Shown one piece after another: positions 8,800-18,215 of a stretch of 64,000 bases of DNA; position 1 is the stretch's first letter, and each line of letters begins with the position of its first letter. This DNA is from Bradyrhizobium sp. JYMT SZCCT0428. GTDB taxonomy: Bacteria; Pseudomonadota; Alphaproteobacteria; Rhizobiales; Xanthobacteraceae. The notes below the pieces were generated by a model. It worked only from the letters and a program-made list of their open reading frames with translations, ran no database searches and had not been told where the DNA came from. Position numbers and translations under genes: made by a program. The stretch is from the NCBI RefSeq assembly GCF_018131075.1, contig NZ_JAFCLS010000005.1:221937-285936 (forward strand), in the 5' to 3' direction.

Positions 8800-9334
8800 T
8801 TGAACACTCCCGGTTACATGTGGAGTGCTAATTGATACGCATAGCTTCCGTTCCGATGTGCGACATTAAATTGGCGTAAGTTATTGAACAGCCGTTCATA
8901 TTCGTAACGACAAGCGCGACGTTGATCGTTCCATTTAGAATGGCCGCCTCCATCCGGGCCGCGGCAATCAATCGTTTCGTTGTTGGTGCCCCCCAAGGGA
9001 CAGGAACGAAGGACAGTTTTCCTCGTTCAACCCGCGCTGCAACATCTCCTTGGCAACTCAGGATATCGTGCATGCACTGTCGAGCGCCCCTATGACTATA
9101 GCCCATCGCAGAGAGAGCACTTTCTCAACCGTCTTGGATCAAGGCCGGCAATTGGCCCGCATGGCTCACAGTATTCATTGGAGTTCCTGCAACGGACGTA
9201 TGGTCGACCTAACGACAACGGACGTAACGTCCGCCATCGAATACATTGTTCTAGTCGCCTCATCGGAAAAGTTCAGCAGGATGGAAGATGCGCCGAAACC
9301 TGAACCAGTCGTCTGCCGTTAAACAGAGGTCAAA
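8800..9334. other. 535-base gap with only weak open frames
   Basis: Overlapping open frames occur on both strands (minus 8828-9106, plus 9050-9322), but none has a domain, signal peptide, good ribosome-binding site or recognisable relative. I treat the stretch as non-coding. It includes the leader of the AI-2E permease gene. Confidence 0.4.
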
Positions 9335-11311
9335 ATGGCTAATCAGCCCTTCAAAGCGCGCACCTCAGAGGAATTGATTGCACTGCAAAGTGCGGTAGCG
9401 ACCGCGATCCTGGCTGTAATCATCGTGATGACGCTCTATTTCGGACGCGACATCGTCATCCCGATCGCGCTGGCAATTCTGCTTAGTTTTGTTCTGGCCC
9501 CCCTTGTGGGATTGCTTCAACGAACGCGCGTTCCCCGCGCGATTGCGGTCGTAAGTGTCGTCGTCCTTGCCTTTGCATTGCTGTTTGCAATAGGCAGCCT
9601 CCTTGCGTCGCAATTAACGCAACTCGCTAGTGAGTTGCCGCGCTATCAATCGACGATCAGTGAGAAGATTCAACTGTTTCGGGACACGACGGCTGGCCGG
9701 GGCACACTCGAACGGGCCTCCGGAATGCTGAAGGATTTGAGTAAAGAACTCGATAAGCCGAAAGACGCCGGGTCCACGCTCGGTGCGAGTACGATAGTCA
9801 ACCCCAAAGCGCCGCTTACGCCGGTGCCCGTAGAGGTGCGGCAACCGGATCCAGGTGCTCTGGAGAGCTTGCAGGCGTTAATCTCGCCACTCCTGCACCC
9901 ACTCGCTACGACGGGTATCATTATCATCTTTGTGATTTTCATCTTGCTTCAACGGGAAGACCTCCGTAATCGGCTCATTCGGCTGGCAGGGTCGCATGAC
10001 CTGCAACGAACAACGGCAGCACTCGACGACGCGGCCAGACGCCTCAGTCGGCTTTTCCTTATCCAACTCCTGTTGAACGGAGCGTTCGGCGTAGTCATTG
10101 GCGCTGGCCTATGGTTCATAGGTGTTCCCAGTGCCATCCTCTGGGGAATCTTAGCGGCGGTTTTGCGGTTCGTGCCCTACATCGGCGCAGCTATCGCCGC
10201 GGCCTTTCCATTGGCTCTTGCCGTTGCCGTGGATCCGACGTGGTCGATGCTGCTCTGGACTCTTGGCCTCTTTCTAATTGTGGAGCCGATTGTTGGGCAC
10301 GTGATCGAGCCAATGGTCTATGGTCACAGCACTGGGCTCTCCCCAGTAGCCGTTGTTGCATCTGCCACGTTTTGGACGGCGCTTTGGGGTCCAATCGGAC
10401 TGGTGTTGGCGACTCCCTTAACTGTCTGCCTAGTGGTGCTTGGGCGGCATGTGGAACGCTTAGCATTTCTTGACGTAATGTTTGGTGACCGGCCCGCGCT
10501 TTCCCCACCTGAGATTTTCTATCAGCGGATGCTTGCGGGAGATCCAACCGAAGCGTCCGACAAGGCGGAAGAGTTTTTGAAGGAGAGATCCCTTAGTTCC
10601 TATTACGATGAAGTAGCTTTGAAGGGCCTACAATTGGCTCAAGCGGATGCAGAACGCGGCGCTCTCGATCAGGAACGGTTGACAAAAATTAGAGATGCGG
10701 CAATCGAGTTTGCCAACAACCTTTCTGATCAGGACGATCGTCCGGCGCAAAAAGTCCGCTCAACTTCGGACGCAGAAGCGACCTCGGCGGTAGAGAGCGT
10801 GGCTGAAGACGCGCCATACGCAAATCTGCCAATCGTCAGCAAGGAGGATTTGCCAGGCGAATGGCAGAGCGAATGCCCAATTGTATGCATGGGTGGGCGT
10901 AGTCTAATTGATGAAGCCGCCGCCATTATGCTGGCGCAGCTGTCTACGGCACACGGGCTGACGGCTCGCGCCGAGGGACCCGAAGCGCTGACAACCTCCA
11001 ATATCTTTCGGCTCCAGACAGACGGTGTTTCGATAGTCTGCCTAGTCTACTTGGATGGGACTGGACCCGCTCATATGCGCTATGCCGTTCGACGTCTTCG
11101 TCGAAAATTGCCGAAAGCACTCATAATTCTGTGCTGCTGGCTTAAGGACATTGATCAGGCAGAGTTCGAGCGGCTCCGCGAGGCAGCAAAAGCTGATCTG
11201 ATCGCGAGCAACCTCGGCGAAGCGATCAAACTGGCAATTGAGGCCACGGGCTTGAACGTCGACAGTCTGAAGACAAAGCATGACGAATTATCCGCAACAA
11301 CGGCGGCTTAA
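9335..11311 (+). CDS. AI-2E family permease with extra C-terminal domain
   Basis: A 658-residue protein. The first 400 or so residues form the AI-2E/PerM (UPF0118) exporter fold: TM pair at about 15-90, a periplasmic helical region with a PVPVEVRQPDPGA linker, then TM helices including 'AAVLRFVPYIGAAIAAAFPL' and 'PLTVCLVVLGRHVERL'. Usual family length is 350-400. The additional 250 residues include a helical part and a Rossmann-like segment, 'IVCMGGRSLIDEAAAIMLAQ'. The family exports small molecules such as AI-2 or acts as ion antiporters; the substrate here is unknown. A paralogue with the same extension lies at 30080-31760 but is broken. Confidence 0.85.
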   Translation: MANQPFKARTSEELIALQSAVATAILAVIIVMTLYFGRDIVIPIALAILLSFVLAPLVGLLQRTRVPRAIAVVSVVVLAFALLFAIGSLLASQLTQLASELPRYQSTISEKIQLFRDTTAGRGTLERASGMLKDLSKELDKPKDAGSTLGASTIVNPKAPLTPVPVEVRQPDPGALESLQALISPLLHPLATTGIIIIFVIFILLQREDLRNRLIRLAGSHDLQRTTAALDDAARRLSRLFLIQLLLNGAFGVVIGAGLWFIGVPSAILWGILAAVLRFVPYIGAAIAAAFPLALAVAVDPTWSMLLWTLGLFLIVEPIVGHVIEPMVYGHSTGLSPVAVVASATFWTALWGPIGLVLATPLTVCLVVLGRHVERLAFLDVMFGDRPALSPPEIFYQRMLAGDPTEASDKAEEFLKERSLSSYYDEVALKGLQLAQADAERGALDQERLTKIRDAAIEFANNLSDQDDRPAQKVRSTSDAEATSAVESVAEDAPYANLPIVSKEDLPGEWQSECPIVCMGGRSLIDEAAAIMLAQLSTAHGLTARAEGPEALTTSNIFRLQTDGVSIVCLVYLDGTGPAHMRYAVRRLRRKLPKALIILCCWLKDIDQAEFERLREAAKADLIASNLGEAIKLAIEATGLNVDSLKTKHDELSATTAA

Positions 11312-11884
11312 CTCCGGCAACGTCACCAGTGAAGTGCTACCGCAGCATCGACCTTTCGGTTGGCAGAGTATGCTCATCTTTCCACCTAAAACGCGATTGC
11401 ATCGATCGGGCTAATTAGGCGCTGTTCGCCGCTATGGGCGGATGCCAAGTTTGCTTGGCAGGATACTGGCGAAACTCGTGACGGCGGTGACGTTAGCGTT
11501 GGCGAGGCCTGATCGGTGCTGACTGCGAACTAACAGCGCAGCTCGGGTAACGGCGCGGCAGGCGTTTTAATCGTAACTTTGGGCGCAAGTATTCTTGTTT
11601 GGGTCGGGGGTGCCGAAGTCATCGCCGATGGGCGATCGGCCGAAACCGAGCCTGCGAGAACCGCTAGACGCCTCAGTAGGCCCGGTCCGCACGATGACAC
11701 GCATATACTATGGTCGGTTGGGCTGGATAATTCGCTACCTATGAGGAACTCGTGGATCAGCGTCGAAGTTGAAATGTGACCGGATCGAAGGGCGCAGATA
11801 TCTCTTCGAAAGTCAGGCTCCGGAGAATTCCGGAGCCTTTTTAACGACGCAAAATCCTATCTTTCGTTCAACTGGACTCAATCA
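11312..11884. other. gap holding an orphan terminator
   Basis: No convincing protein gene. A 66-codon frame at 11579-11779 lacks any recognisable feature. The strong terminator at 11815-11842 lies 500 bases past the AI-2E gene, so a short untranslated RNA ending there is possible. Confidence 0.4.
11815..11842 (+). terminator. Rho-independent terminator without assigned gene
   Basis: A perfect 10-bp stem AGGCTCCGGA/TCCGGAGCCT with loop GAAT is followed by TTTT. It ends a plus-strand transcript that begins somewhere in 11312-11800. Confidence 0.85.
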
Positions 11885-12049
11885 ATGGCGCGTAAAAGCA
11901 ATACGAAATGGGCCGAGGAGGACGACCGGCGGCTTCTTGAGTTGCGAGCGGCGGGGAAGTCAGTCCTCTCCATTGGGCTCATGCTTAGGCGGTGCGTCGT
12001 CAGCCATAAGGGCCGCTTGGGGGTTCTAAAGCAAAGACGCGGGGCATAA
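11885..12049 (+). CDS. small SANT/Myb-like helical protein (copy 2)
   Basis: A 54-residue protein whose core 'TKWAEEDDRRLLELRAAGKS' matches the first copy at 2058-2279 at most positions (W-x-EEDDRRLLELR-x2-G-x-S). Its second half, 'LMLRRCVVSHKGRLGVLKQR', is basic. It lies directly after the orphan terminator. Overall length and charge suggest a nucleic-acid-binding helix bundle. The role is unknown. Confidence 0.6.
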   Translation: MARKSNTKWAEEDDRRLLELRAAGKSVLSIGLMLRRCVVSHKGRLGVLKQRRGA

Positions 12050-12238
12050 AGTCGAAGCAGTTGATGCCGAACAGCGGGGCCGCCGGCGATTAGTCTTGGC
12101 TTGTTTGAAGAGGCGCGCTGTCGAACTTTGCGGCTATGAATCGTCTTGCAGCATTTGGAACGTTTGGGGCATGAGCCTGTTGCGCTCAGACGACATGGAC
12201 CAGGGTTGTGCATGCCGTTTCCGCAAAGGAGAACGACC

Positions 12239-13414
12239 ATGCGCGCATTGTGTTGGCACGGCAAAGGCGACGTTCGCGTCGACACGGTGGCCGATCCCAA
12301 GATTCAGCACGCGCGAGATGCGGTGATCAAGATTACCGCCTGCGCAATTTGCGGCTCCGACCTCCATCTCCTTGATGGCTATCAGCCGACCATGGCAAGC
12401 GGCGATATCCTCGGCCATGAGAACATGGGCGAGGTGATTGAACTGGGCTCCGAAGTCAAAAATCTAAAGATCGGCGATCGCGTCGTCGTCCCTTTCACCA
12501 TCAGCTGCGGCCAGTGCTGGTTCTGCCAGAAAGGACTGTTTTCCTGCTGCGACCGGACCAACCCGAATGCCGAAATGGCCGCGAAGGCCATGGGTCAATC
12601 GCCTGCTGGGCTGTTCGGCTTCAGCCATATGCTGGGCGGATACGCCGGTGGACAGGCCGAGTATCTCCGCGTTCCGATGGCTGATGTGGGCCCGCTTAAG
12701 GTACCAGACAATGTGACTGACGAGCAGGCGCTGTTCCTGTCGGATATCTTCCCCACCGGCTATATGGCCGCCGTGAATGCGCAGATTGAGCCGGGCGACA
12801 CCGTGGCAATTTGGGGCTGCGGTCCTGTAGGGCAGTTCGCGATCCGCTCCGCGCTGCTGCTTGGAGCCGGACGCGTGATCGCTATCGACGAAGTCTCCGA
12901 GCGGCTGGCCATGGCTGAAGCCGGCGGTGCCGAGACTATCGATTTCTCGAGAACCGATGTCTACGATGAACTCATGAAACGGACTCACAAGCGCGGTCCG
13001 GATAGCTGCATCGATGCGGTCGGGTGCGAGGCATCCGGTCACGGCGCGACCGACGCCGTACTTGACAAAGTGAAGGCTGCAACATTTTTGGCGACGGATA
13101 GGGTTCACGTTCTCCGCGAGGCGATCATGTGCTGCCGCAAGGCGGGTACGGTCTCAATACCCGGCGTTTACGTAGGCATGGCCGACAAAATACCGCTCGG
13201 CGCAGCCATGAATAAGGGGCTCACGATCAAGACCGGCCAAACCCACGTCCAGGCCTATACGAAGCCGCTTCTGAAGCTCATTGAAGCTGGCGATATCGAC
13301 CCGAGCTTCGTCGTAACGCATCCTGCGAGCCTCGAAGACGCGCCGGAAATGTATAAGAAGTTCCGGGACAAGAAGGAGGGTGTGATCAAGGTCGTGTTGC
13401 GGCCCGGACGATAG
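12239..13414 (+). CDS. zinc-dependent alcohol dehydrogenase (FDH-like MDR family)
   Basis: A 391-residue medium-chain dehydrogenase. Catalytic zinc ligands are visible: Cys38 in 'CAICGSDLH' and His60-Glu61 in 'LGHENMGEV'. The structural zinc motif C-x2-C-x2-C-x7-C is '[14 protein letters not shown]', and the NAD(P)-binding glycine motif is '[11 protein letters not shown]'. The layout fits the glutathione-independent formaldehyde dehydrogenase-like branch, which oxidises alcohols or aldehydes with NAD+. The ATG at 12239 follows AAAGGAGAACGACC; an upstream in-frame extension is unrelated sequence. A GGAAC-N16-TGTT element (12157-12181) resembles an EcfG stress promoter. Confidence 0.9.
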   Translation: MRALCWHGKGDVRVDTVADPKIQHARDAVIKITACAICGSDLHLLDGYQPTMASGDILGHENMGEVIELGSEVKNLKIGDRVVVPFTISCGQCWFCQKGLFSCCDRTNPNAEMAAKAMGQSPAGLFGFSHMLGGYAGGQAEYLRVPMADVGPLKVPDNVTDEQALFLSDIFPTGYMAAVNAQIEPGDTVAIWGCGPVGQFAIRSALLLGAGRVIAIDEVSERLAMAEAGGAETIDFSRTDVYDELMKRTHKRGPDSCIDAVGCEASGHGATDAVLDKVKAATFLATDRVHVLREAIMCCRKAGTVSIPGVYVGMADKIPLGAAMNKGLTIKTGQTHVQAYTKPLLKLIEAGDIDPSFVVTHPASLEDAPEMYKKFRDKKEGVIKVVLRPGR

Positions 13415-13457
13415 TTCCAGCTAGCGAACTGTACGATTTGAGGTTTGGCGAAATCAC

Positions 13458-13562
13458 ATGTTCTTCTTCTTTTCAAACCGGGTGGGCTGCTTCGGCTCGC
13501 TCATCCTCTCGGCCGTCGTTACGGTCGTCCTTCTCCTCATCTTCGGAGTTCTTCGCTTCTGA
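13458..13562 (+). CDS. 34-aa single-TM protein
   Basis: Short frame 'MFFFFSNRVGCFGSLILSAV' plus 'VTVVLLLIFGVLRF': nearly the whole product is one transmembrane helix flanked by Arg residues. It starts 44 bases after the dehydrogenase stop. The type resembles tiny membrane proteins common in this group; the function is unknown. The ribosome-binding site is weak (TTTGGCGAAATCAC). Confidence 0.5.
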   Translation: MFFFFSNRVGCFGSLILSAVVTVVLLLIFGVLRF

Positions 13563-13714
13563 CCCGATGTTGCTGGTGCATGAACGCTTCTATCCGGCCT
13601 TCCATGGATTGCCGACTTAGGTCAGCTCTCGAACCTTCTTTCGCCCCAGTTTCCCCCGTCAGAGGGCGACGTCCGACGTTCCCGCGGGCCTCCAGAATTG
13701 CGCGAAAAGTAACG

Positions 13715-13843
13715 TTAGCCAAAAGTCGCTCTGAGCAGATCGGTGACCACCCAAGCCAAAAACGTCGCTATCGCGGCCAAAATCATTGTTGGATGGAGAG
13801 TACTGGCAATCTGGCGCCTGACATTATTCCAAAAATTGCTCAA
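13715..13843 (-). CDS. 42-aa single-TM protein, TTG start
   Basis: The minus strand reads '(M)SNFWNNVRRQIASTLHPTM' then 'ILAAIATFLAWVVTDLLRAT', one membrane helix after an amphipathic basic start. The TTG codon at 13843 is preceded by GGCGGAGGGACC, a strong ribosome-binding site, which is the main evidence. It lies just downstream of the gene at 13860-14078 and may be cotranscribed with it. Confidence 0.5.
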   Translation of the reverse strand: MSNFWNNVRRQIASTLHPTMILAAIATFLAWVVTDLLRATFG

Positions 13844-13859
13844 GGTCCCTCCGCCAACG

Positions 13860-14078
13860 TCAGCTGTCCGGCCCGATCTGGAGCTCAAGCAACGCTAACC
13901 GCTGCAAAACGAGTGGATCGCATTCGCCATCCCGGACGAGTCGAAGGATTGTTTCTGCCAATCGATGGATGATGTGTGAACTGACCGGCTCCGGCAGTGC
14001 GTTGACGGCATCCTGGAGCGCGATATCCATCACCTGGATCGCTTCCGGAGAAAATGACGCATCCGCAAAGTCCTTCAT
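13860..14078 (-). CDS. small helical hypothetical protein
   Basis: A 72-residue soluble protein beginning MKDFADASFSPEAIQVMDIA and ending 'LVLQRLALLELQIGP'. The pattern 'FSPEAIQVMDIALQDAVNAL' with 'LPEPVSSHIIHRLAETIL' is one I associate with a conserved rhizobial family of unknown role. The ATG at 14078 was preferred to a TTG 21 codons upstream. Confidence 0.65.
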   Translation of the reverse strand: MKDFADASFSPEAIQVMDIALQDAVNALPEPVSSHIIHRLAETILRLVRDGECDPLVLQRLALLELQIGPDS

Positions 14079-14316
14079 GCTTTTAACACGAGCAAGGGGT
14101 GGAATTACCTCGACAACGGGAAAAAGTGGTAAGGGTTCCAAAGCCTGAGTGGAACTCGGTGTGGGGATTCGCTATACGAAGCTTCTTGGTTTGGAGCCGG
14201 TGAACTCTAACTTCAGTCAAGCTTTAGCGTGGCGGCAGCTTGGCACCGAGGTGTCAGCCGTGCAGACGACCTCCCATTCTGATGCTGGGACTGACGGGGA
14301 ACTAGGAGCAGTTTGT

Positions 14317-14703
14317 CTAAGACGACGCACTTAGGCGGACATGGTCCTTCAGCACTTCGTCTAACATCTCCGCGAGTCGTTCTATCGTGAAAGGCTTTTG
14401 GAGGGTTGGTTGATCACGGTAGCCGTCGGGGACGCCGGCCGCGCCGTATCCGGTCGCGAAAATGAATGGACGCCTACTTGCTTTGATGACTTCGGCCACT
14501 GGCGTAATCATCTGGCCATTGAGGTTCACATCGAGAATAGCAAGATCAAACTCTATCGATTGGATGAGCTGGATGGCTTGGCTAATCTCACCCGCTTCGC
14601 CCGCTACGGTGTGGCCAAGCTCTTCGAGCATGTCGGCCACCATCATCCGGATCATTACTTCGTCTTCGACGAGTAACACTGAGTAGCTTGGTGAGCTCGT
14701 CAT
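14317..14703 (-). CDS. single-domain response regulator
   Basis: A 128-residue CheY-like receiver: acidic pair in 'VLLVEDEVMIRMMVADMLEE', phospho-acceptor Asp in 'FDLAILDVNLNGQ', the Thr of 'FIFATGYG' and the Lys of 'LQKPFTIERL'. No output domain. It lies 99 bases downstream of the hybrid kinase gene on the same strand and is probably the last gene of the chemosensory operon or a partner of that kinase. The ATG at 14703 was chosen; the upstream extension is non-homologous. Confidence 0.88.
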   Translation of the reverse strand: MTSSPSYSVLLVEDEVMIRMMVADMLEELGHTVAGEAGEISQAIQLIQSIEFDLAILDVNLNGQMITPVAEVIKASRRPFIFATGYGAAGVPDGYRDQPTLQKPFTIERLAEMLDEVLKDHVRLSASS

Positions 14704-14802
14704 TCTTGATCGTATCCATTTCGGTAGGTAGACCCGGCGAAGGGAGCGTCCGCCTTTCCGCCTCAACGAGTGCAAACGATCGGAGGGCTGCCTCTAGGAA
14801 GT

Positions 14803-17151
14803 CTAACGAAGCAGAAGGGCCTTTACGTGGGCCGCCAAGCCTTCCATCGCAAACGGCTTTGTAACGATAGCCATTCCGTTGTCCAGACCGCTCGCACCCA
14901 TGGCCGCTTTTTCGGCGTAACCCGTAATGAACAGGATTTTCAATGCCGGTCGGGCAATCCGGCCGAAATCAGCGAGCTGACGTCCATTCATGCCACCGGG
15001 CAAACCTACGTCGGTCACGAGCAGATCGATACGCGTATCGGAGCGGAGGACTTGTAAGGCGCTCGCTCCATCTGCTGATTCAATTGCAGTGTATCCGAGT
15101 TCGCCAAGAACCTCTGCCACCAGCATGCGCACCGAAGGTTCGTCATCGACAATAAGTACGGTTTCGCCAGCGCCAGCCCGCGGTGCCAATGAAAAATCGA
15201 TGGATTCGTTTGGGATGTGCTCCTGCTCAGAGTGCCGGGGCAGGAACAAGGAAATCGTAGTGCCCTGCCCAAGGGAAGACGAAATGCGGACCTGCCCGCC
15301 GGATTGCTTAGCAAACCCGTAGATCATCGAGAGACCCAGACCGGTTCCTTGCCCCAGGGGTTTGGTCGTATAGAACGGATCGAAGGCTCGTTGGACGACT
15401 TCGTCGCTCATGCCCGTTCCTGTATCAGCCACGCTCAGACCAACGTAGTCGCCGGGACGCATTTCAAACGAAAACGCTTCGGCGCTGTCGAGCGTGAAGT
15501 TTGCCGTTTCGATCTTCAGTTTGCCCCCGTCCGGCATCGCGTCGCGGGCGTTGATACAAAGATTAAGAAGGGCGTTTTCCAATTGGTTCGGATCGACCAG
15601 AGTTGTCCAGAGATCTGGTGAGGTGGTCGTGGTCATCGCAATTTCCGGACCCAAGGTGTTGTTGATGAGGTCTGTCATGCTTCCGACTAGCCGGTTTACG
15701 TCTGTTGCTTTGGGATCCAGGGTTTGACGCCGGGAAAAGGCCAACAGACGGTGTGTGAGCGCGGCGGCTCGATTTGCGGCCCCTTGAGCCGTTGAGATAT
15801 AGCGTTCGACATCCTTGTACCTGCCACGGCTTATCCGAATCTGGAGAAGTTCGAGAGAGCCAGAAATGCCTGTCAGGAGGTTATTGAAGTCGTGCGCAAG
15901 GCCGCCGGTTAGCTGTCCTACGGCTTCCATCTTCTGGGCTTGCCTCAGTGCGTCTTCCGCCTTGTCCAGCGCGTCCTGCTGGCGTCGCTGCTCCGTCACA
16001 TCGCGGGCTACGCAATAAAGTAATCCGTCGACGTTGACGGCAGTCCAGGTCAGGATGCGGTATTCTCCATGCCGTGTGCGAAAGCTGCTTTCGAACGCCG
16101 CGCTTTGTTCGGGAAGTGCAAGGGCAGCGACGGCGTCCCGCATCTTGCGCCGATCGTCCGGATGTTCAAGCCATTCCGACGTCTTGCCGCGGATCTCGTC
16201 TGGCAACCACCCTAGGACGGTTGTCCAGGCCGGGTTAATGCTGATCCAGGTGCCGTCGGTAGCTGCGACGCCGAGCATATCCCGACTGACCTGCCAGATC
16301 CGGTCGCGCTCTTGCGTACGCTCCGCGACGCGTTGTTCAAGGCTCGCATTCAATTCGTGAAGTTCTTCTTCTGCGGCGTGTCGCTCACTGATATCCCGCA
16401 GTATCGCGGTTACGAACACGCGCCCGTCGCTCAACCAGCGAGAGGCAGACACATCAAGGAAAGTGCGCGAACCATCCTTGCGGCGCCCAACCAATTCAAC
16501 TGCCCGCAACGACGCTTTTCCAGACTGGACCTGGTCCCAAAGTTCCTGCCATCGCCGAGGGTCATCGAACAAATGATCCAACGGACGCCCCACCAATTCG
16601 GCGCGCTCGAAACTCGTTTCTTGAAGCGATGCGGAATTGGCGAACTGAACCACGCCGCTCGCATCCAACGTCAGGATGGCATCTGATGCGCTTTCTACGA
16701 CAGCATCATAGCGCGCGTTTTGGCGCTCGCGAAGGATGCGATCGCGATGAGCGGCAGCGGTGACATCGGAAATTTGGAGGAGGCAGTGAGAGTAGGGGGG
16801 CGGCCCGAAAGGACGCACGGAAACGTTGTGGATCAACGGCAGACCAGCTCTCGTCCGAAGCGGCAGTAGATCGCGATTGAGCATATAGGTCAGAAAGGCA
16901 GACGAGCCTAAGGTGAACGCTTCGGAGATCGAGGTTGTCAGGCGAGCCAGAGGGCGCCCTGCAAACAACTCTTCCAGTGTCTTGCCGGCGGCCTCCTGGG
17001 AGGAAATACCGCTCGCGGACTCAAACCAGTAGTTGAAGCAGACGACACGCTTGTCGCTGTTCAACACGACGACGCCAGAATCCAAGGCGTCGAAAGCGGC
17101 AACTAGCTGCTCGTCTTCAAGCCGAATCATTGAGGGATTGTGTGGTTTCAC
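14803..17151 (-). CDS. PAS-containing hybrid histidine kinase
   Basis: A 782-residue soluble kinase with three PAS-type sensory segments (about 10-130, 148-262 and 288-398). A HisKA domain has the phospho-His at residue 420 ('GGLAHDFNNLLTG'), followed by an HATPase domain ('NLCINARDAM' N box, 'VADTGTGMSD' and 'GQGTGLGLSMIYG' boxes). A C-terminal receiver ('TVLIVDDEPSVRMLVAEVL', Asp in 'LLVTDVGLPGG') ends the protein. No transmembrane helix is seen, so sensing is cytoplasmic. Its start lies 35 bases inside the CheC gene, which implies translational coupling to the chemosensory operon. It may feed the free receiver downstream. Confidence 0.9.
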   Translation of the reverse strand: MKPHNPSMIRLEDEQLVAAFDALDSGVVVLNSDKRVVCFNYWFESASGISSQEAAGKTLEELFAGRPLARLTTSISEAFTLGSSAFLTYMLNRDLLPLRTRAGLPLIHNVSVRPFGPPPYSHCLLQISDVTAAAHRDRILRERQNARYDAVVESASDAILTLDASGVVQFANSASLQETSFERAELVGRPLDHLFDDPRRWQELWDQVQSGKASLRAVELVGRRKDGSRTFLDVSASRWLSDGRVFVTAILRDISERHAAEEELHELNASLEQRVAERTQERDRIWQVSRDMLGVAATDGTWISINPAWTTVLGWLPDEIRGKTSEWLEHPDDRRKMRDAVAALALPEQSAAFESSFRTRHGEYRILTWTAVNVDGLLYCVARDVTEQRRQQDALDKAEDALRQAQKMEAVGQLTGGLAHDFNNLLTGISGSLELLQIRISRGRYKDVERYISTAQGAANRAAALTHRLLAFSRRQTLDPKATDVNRLVGSMTDLINNTLGPEIAMTTTTSPDLWTTLVDPNQLENALLNLCINARDAMPDGGKLKIETANFTLDSAEAFSFEMRPGDYVGLSVADTGTGMSDEVVQRAFDPFYTTKPLGQGTGLGLSMIYGFAKQSGGQVRISSSLGQGTTISLFLPRHSEQEHIPNESIDFSLAPRAGAGETVLIVDDEPSVRMLVAEVLGELGYTAIESADGASALQVLRSDTRIDLLVTDVGLPGGMNGRQLADFGRIARPALKILFITGYAEKAAMGASGLDNGMAIVTKPFAMEGLAAHVKALLLR

Positions 17152-17779
17152 CGGTTGCTCGTCGGATGAAGTCGTCCAGCAGATGCGTTAAAGCAGTTAG
17201 GGACGGGAGATCCATGATCATCGCGATATAGCCGCTGATGTCGCGTTCTCGGACGGCAAAGTTGATGTACAGGAACATTACGACGTCGCCCGCCTCTGGA
17301 GGAGGCGCGAGACTGAAAAAGGTTGCGGCGTTGCCGCGGAGCACTTCGGGAAGCGACATTTTCAAACTGCGCTGGAGCATGTTCGCAATCGTCGCCAGGC
17401 AACTGTTGAGAAGAATATTGCCTGTTTCCGCCAATGCTTCCTGTTCCAACTCGATGATATCCTCGAGTGGCAGGTCGCCGCCGGTGATTGCCCGGACCAG
17501 CTCCAGGCTTTTTGTTTCAGGAAAGATCAGGAGCGCCCGGCCGGTAATATCTCCCTCAAAGACCTGATGGACCGCGACCAGGTTCGAAATTTCCCTTTCG
17601 GCCAGAATGGCTATAGCGCCGGCCCGCGTCTCGAGCGAAACGTTCGGCACGGACAGATGCACTTGTGAGCCGACCATCTCGCGCAGACTGGATGCGGCGC
17701 GGCTGACACCGATATTCACGAGTTCGGTCAGTGCGTCGAGTTGTAGCTCACCAAGCAGTTCTGCGGACCCTGCGGTCAT
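17117..17779 (-). CDS. cheC: CheC-type CheY-P phosphatase
   Basis: A 220-residue CheC-like protein. Both active-site motifs of the family, (D/S/E)-x3-E-x2-N, are visible: Asp15...Glu19...Asn22 in 'LDALTELVNIGVSRAASSL', and a second in 'EALAETGNILLNSCLATIAN'. CheC proteins dephosphorylate CheY-P and can also bind CheD; no CheD gene is in the operon. The start overlaps the preceding CheY stop by four bases (ATGA). Two motifs suggest a dual-site enzyme. Confidence 0.88.
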   Translation of the reverse strand: MTAGSAELLGELQLDALTELVNIGVSRAASSLREMVGSQVHLSVPNVSLETRAGAIAILAEREISNLVAVHQVFEGDITGRALLIFPETKSLELVRAITGGDLPLEDIIELEQEALAETGNILLNSCLATIANMLQRSLKMSLPEVLRGNAATFFSLAPPPEAGDVVMFLYINFAVRERDISGYIAMIMDLPSLTALTHLLDDFIRRATGETTQSLNDSA

Positions 17780-18159
17780 GCCTTCGCCTGTTCGAGCCGT
17801 CGCACCGCGTCTTGTAGGAACGCGCTCAATGCCTGCTCGTTCAGGGGCTTCATGAGAAAAACGGCTCCGATGTCTCTTGCCCGCCCTACAATTTCCTGCT
17901 GGTGGTTGGCTGAGACTACGGCAAGCGGCGTCGAAGGGTGAAGCGCCAGCAACTCCGCAGCGAGCTCAAGCCCGTCTCGCCCGGGCATGTTAAAATCCAA
18001 AAGGGCAACGTCGAATGCAGTCTGCTTGGCAAGCGAGAGGGCCTCGTCAGCATTGGCCGCCTCTATGCGACTCCAGTCCGGGTATAGGGCGTTCAACGCC
18101 TTGGCCGCGGACATCCGAGCGAGCTTACTGTCGTCGACTATCAGGAGCTTGTAGGGCAT
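17776..18159 (-). CDS. cheY: CheY-like response regulator (second in operon)
   Basis: A 127-residue receiver with 'LLIVDDSKLARMSAAKAL', phospho-acceptor Asp in 'DVALLDFNMPGRDG', Ser of 'LAVVSANHQQ' and Lys of 'FLMKPLNEQAL'. No output domain. It sits between the 90-aa protein and CheC, with a four-base overlap into CheC, so CheC is the natural phosphatase for it. The operon's other CheY, at 20686-21075, differs clearly in sequence. Confidence 0.9.
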   Translation of the reverse strand: MPYKLLIVDDSKLARMSAAKALNALYPDWSRIEAANADEALSLAKQTAFDVALLDFNMPGRDGLELAAELLALHPSTPLAVVSANHQQEIVGRARDIGAVFLMKPLNEQALSAFLQDAVRRLEQAKA

Positions 18160-18215
18160 GAATTCTCCGGCAGAGGACCCGTAGGGTTTCCAAATTAATC
18201 AATGGTTTCGCATCT

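Noticed and set aside
8828..9322. Overlapping frames on both strands between the Gly/Tyr-rich gene and AI-2E gene
   Set aside because: None has a convincing ribosome-binding site or recognisable motif.
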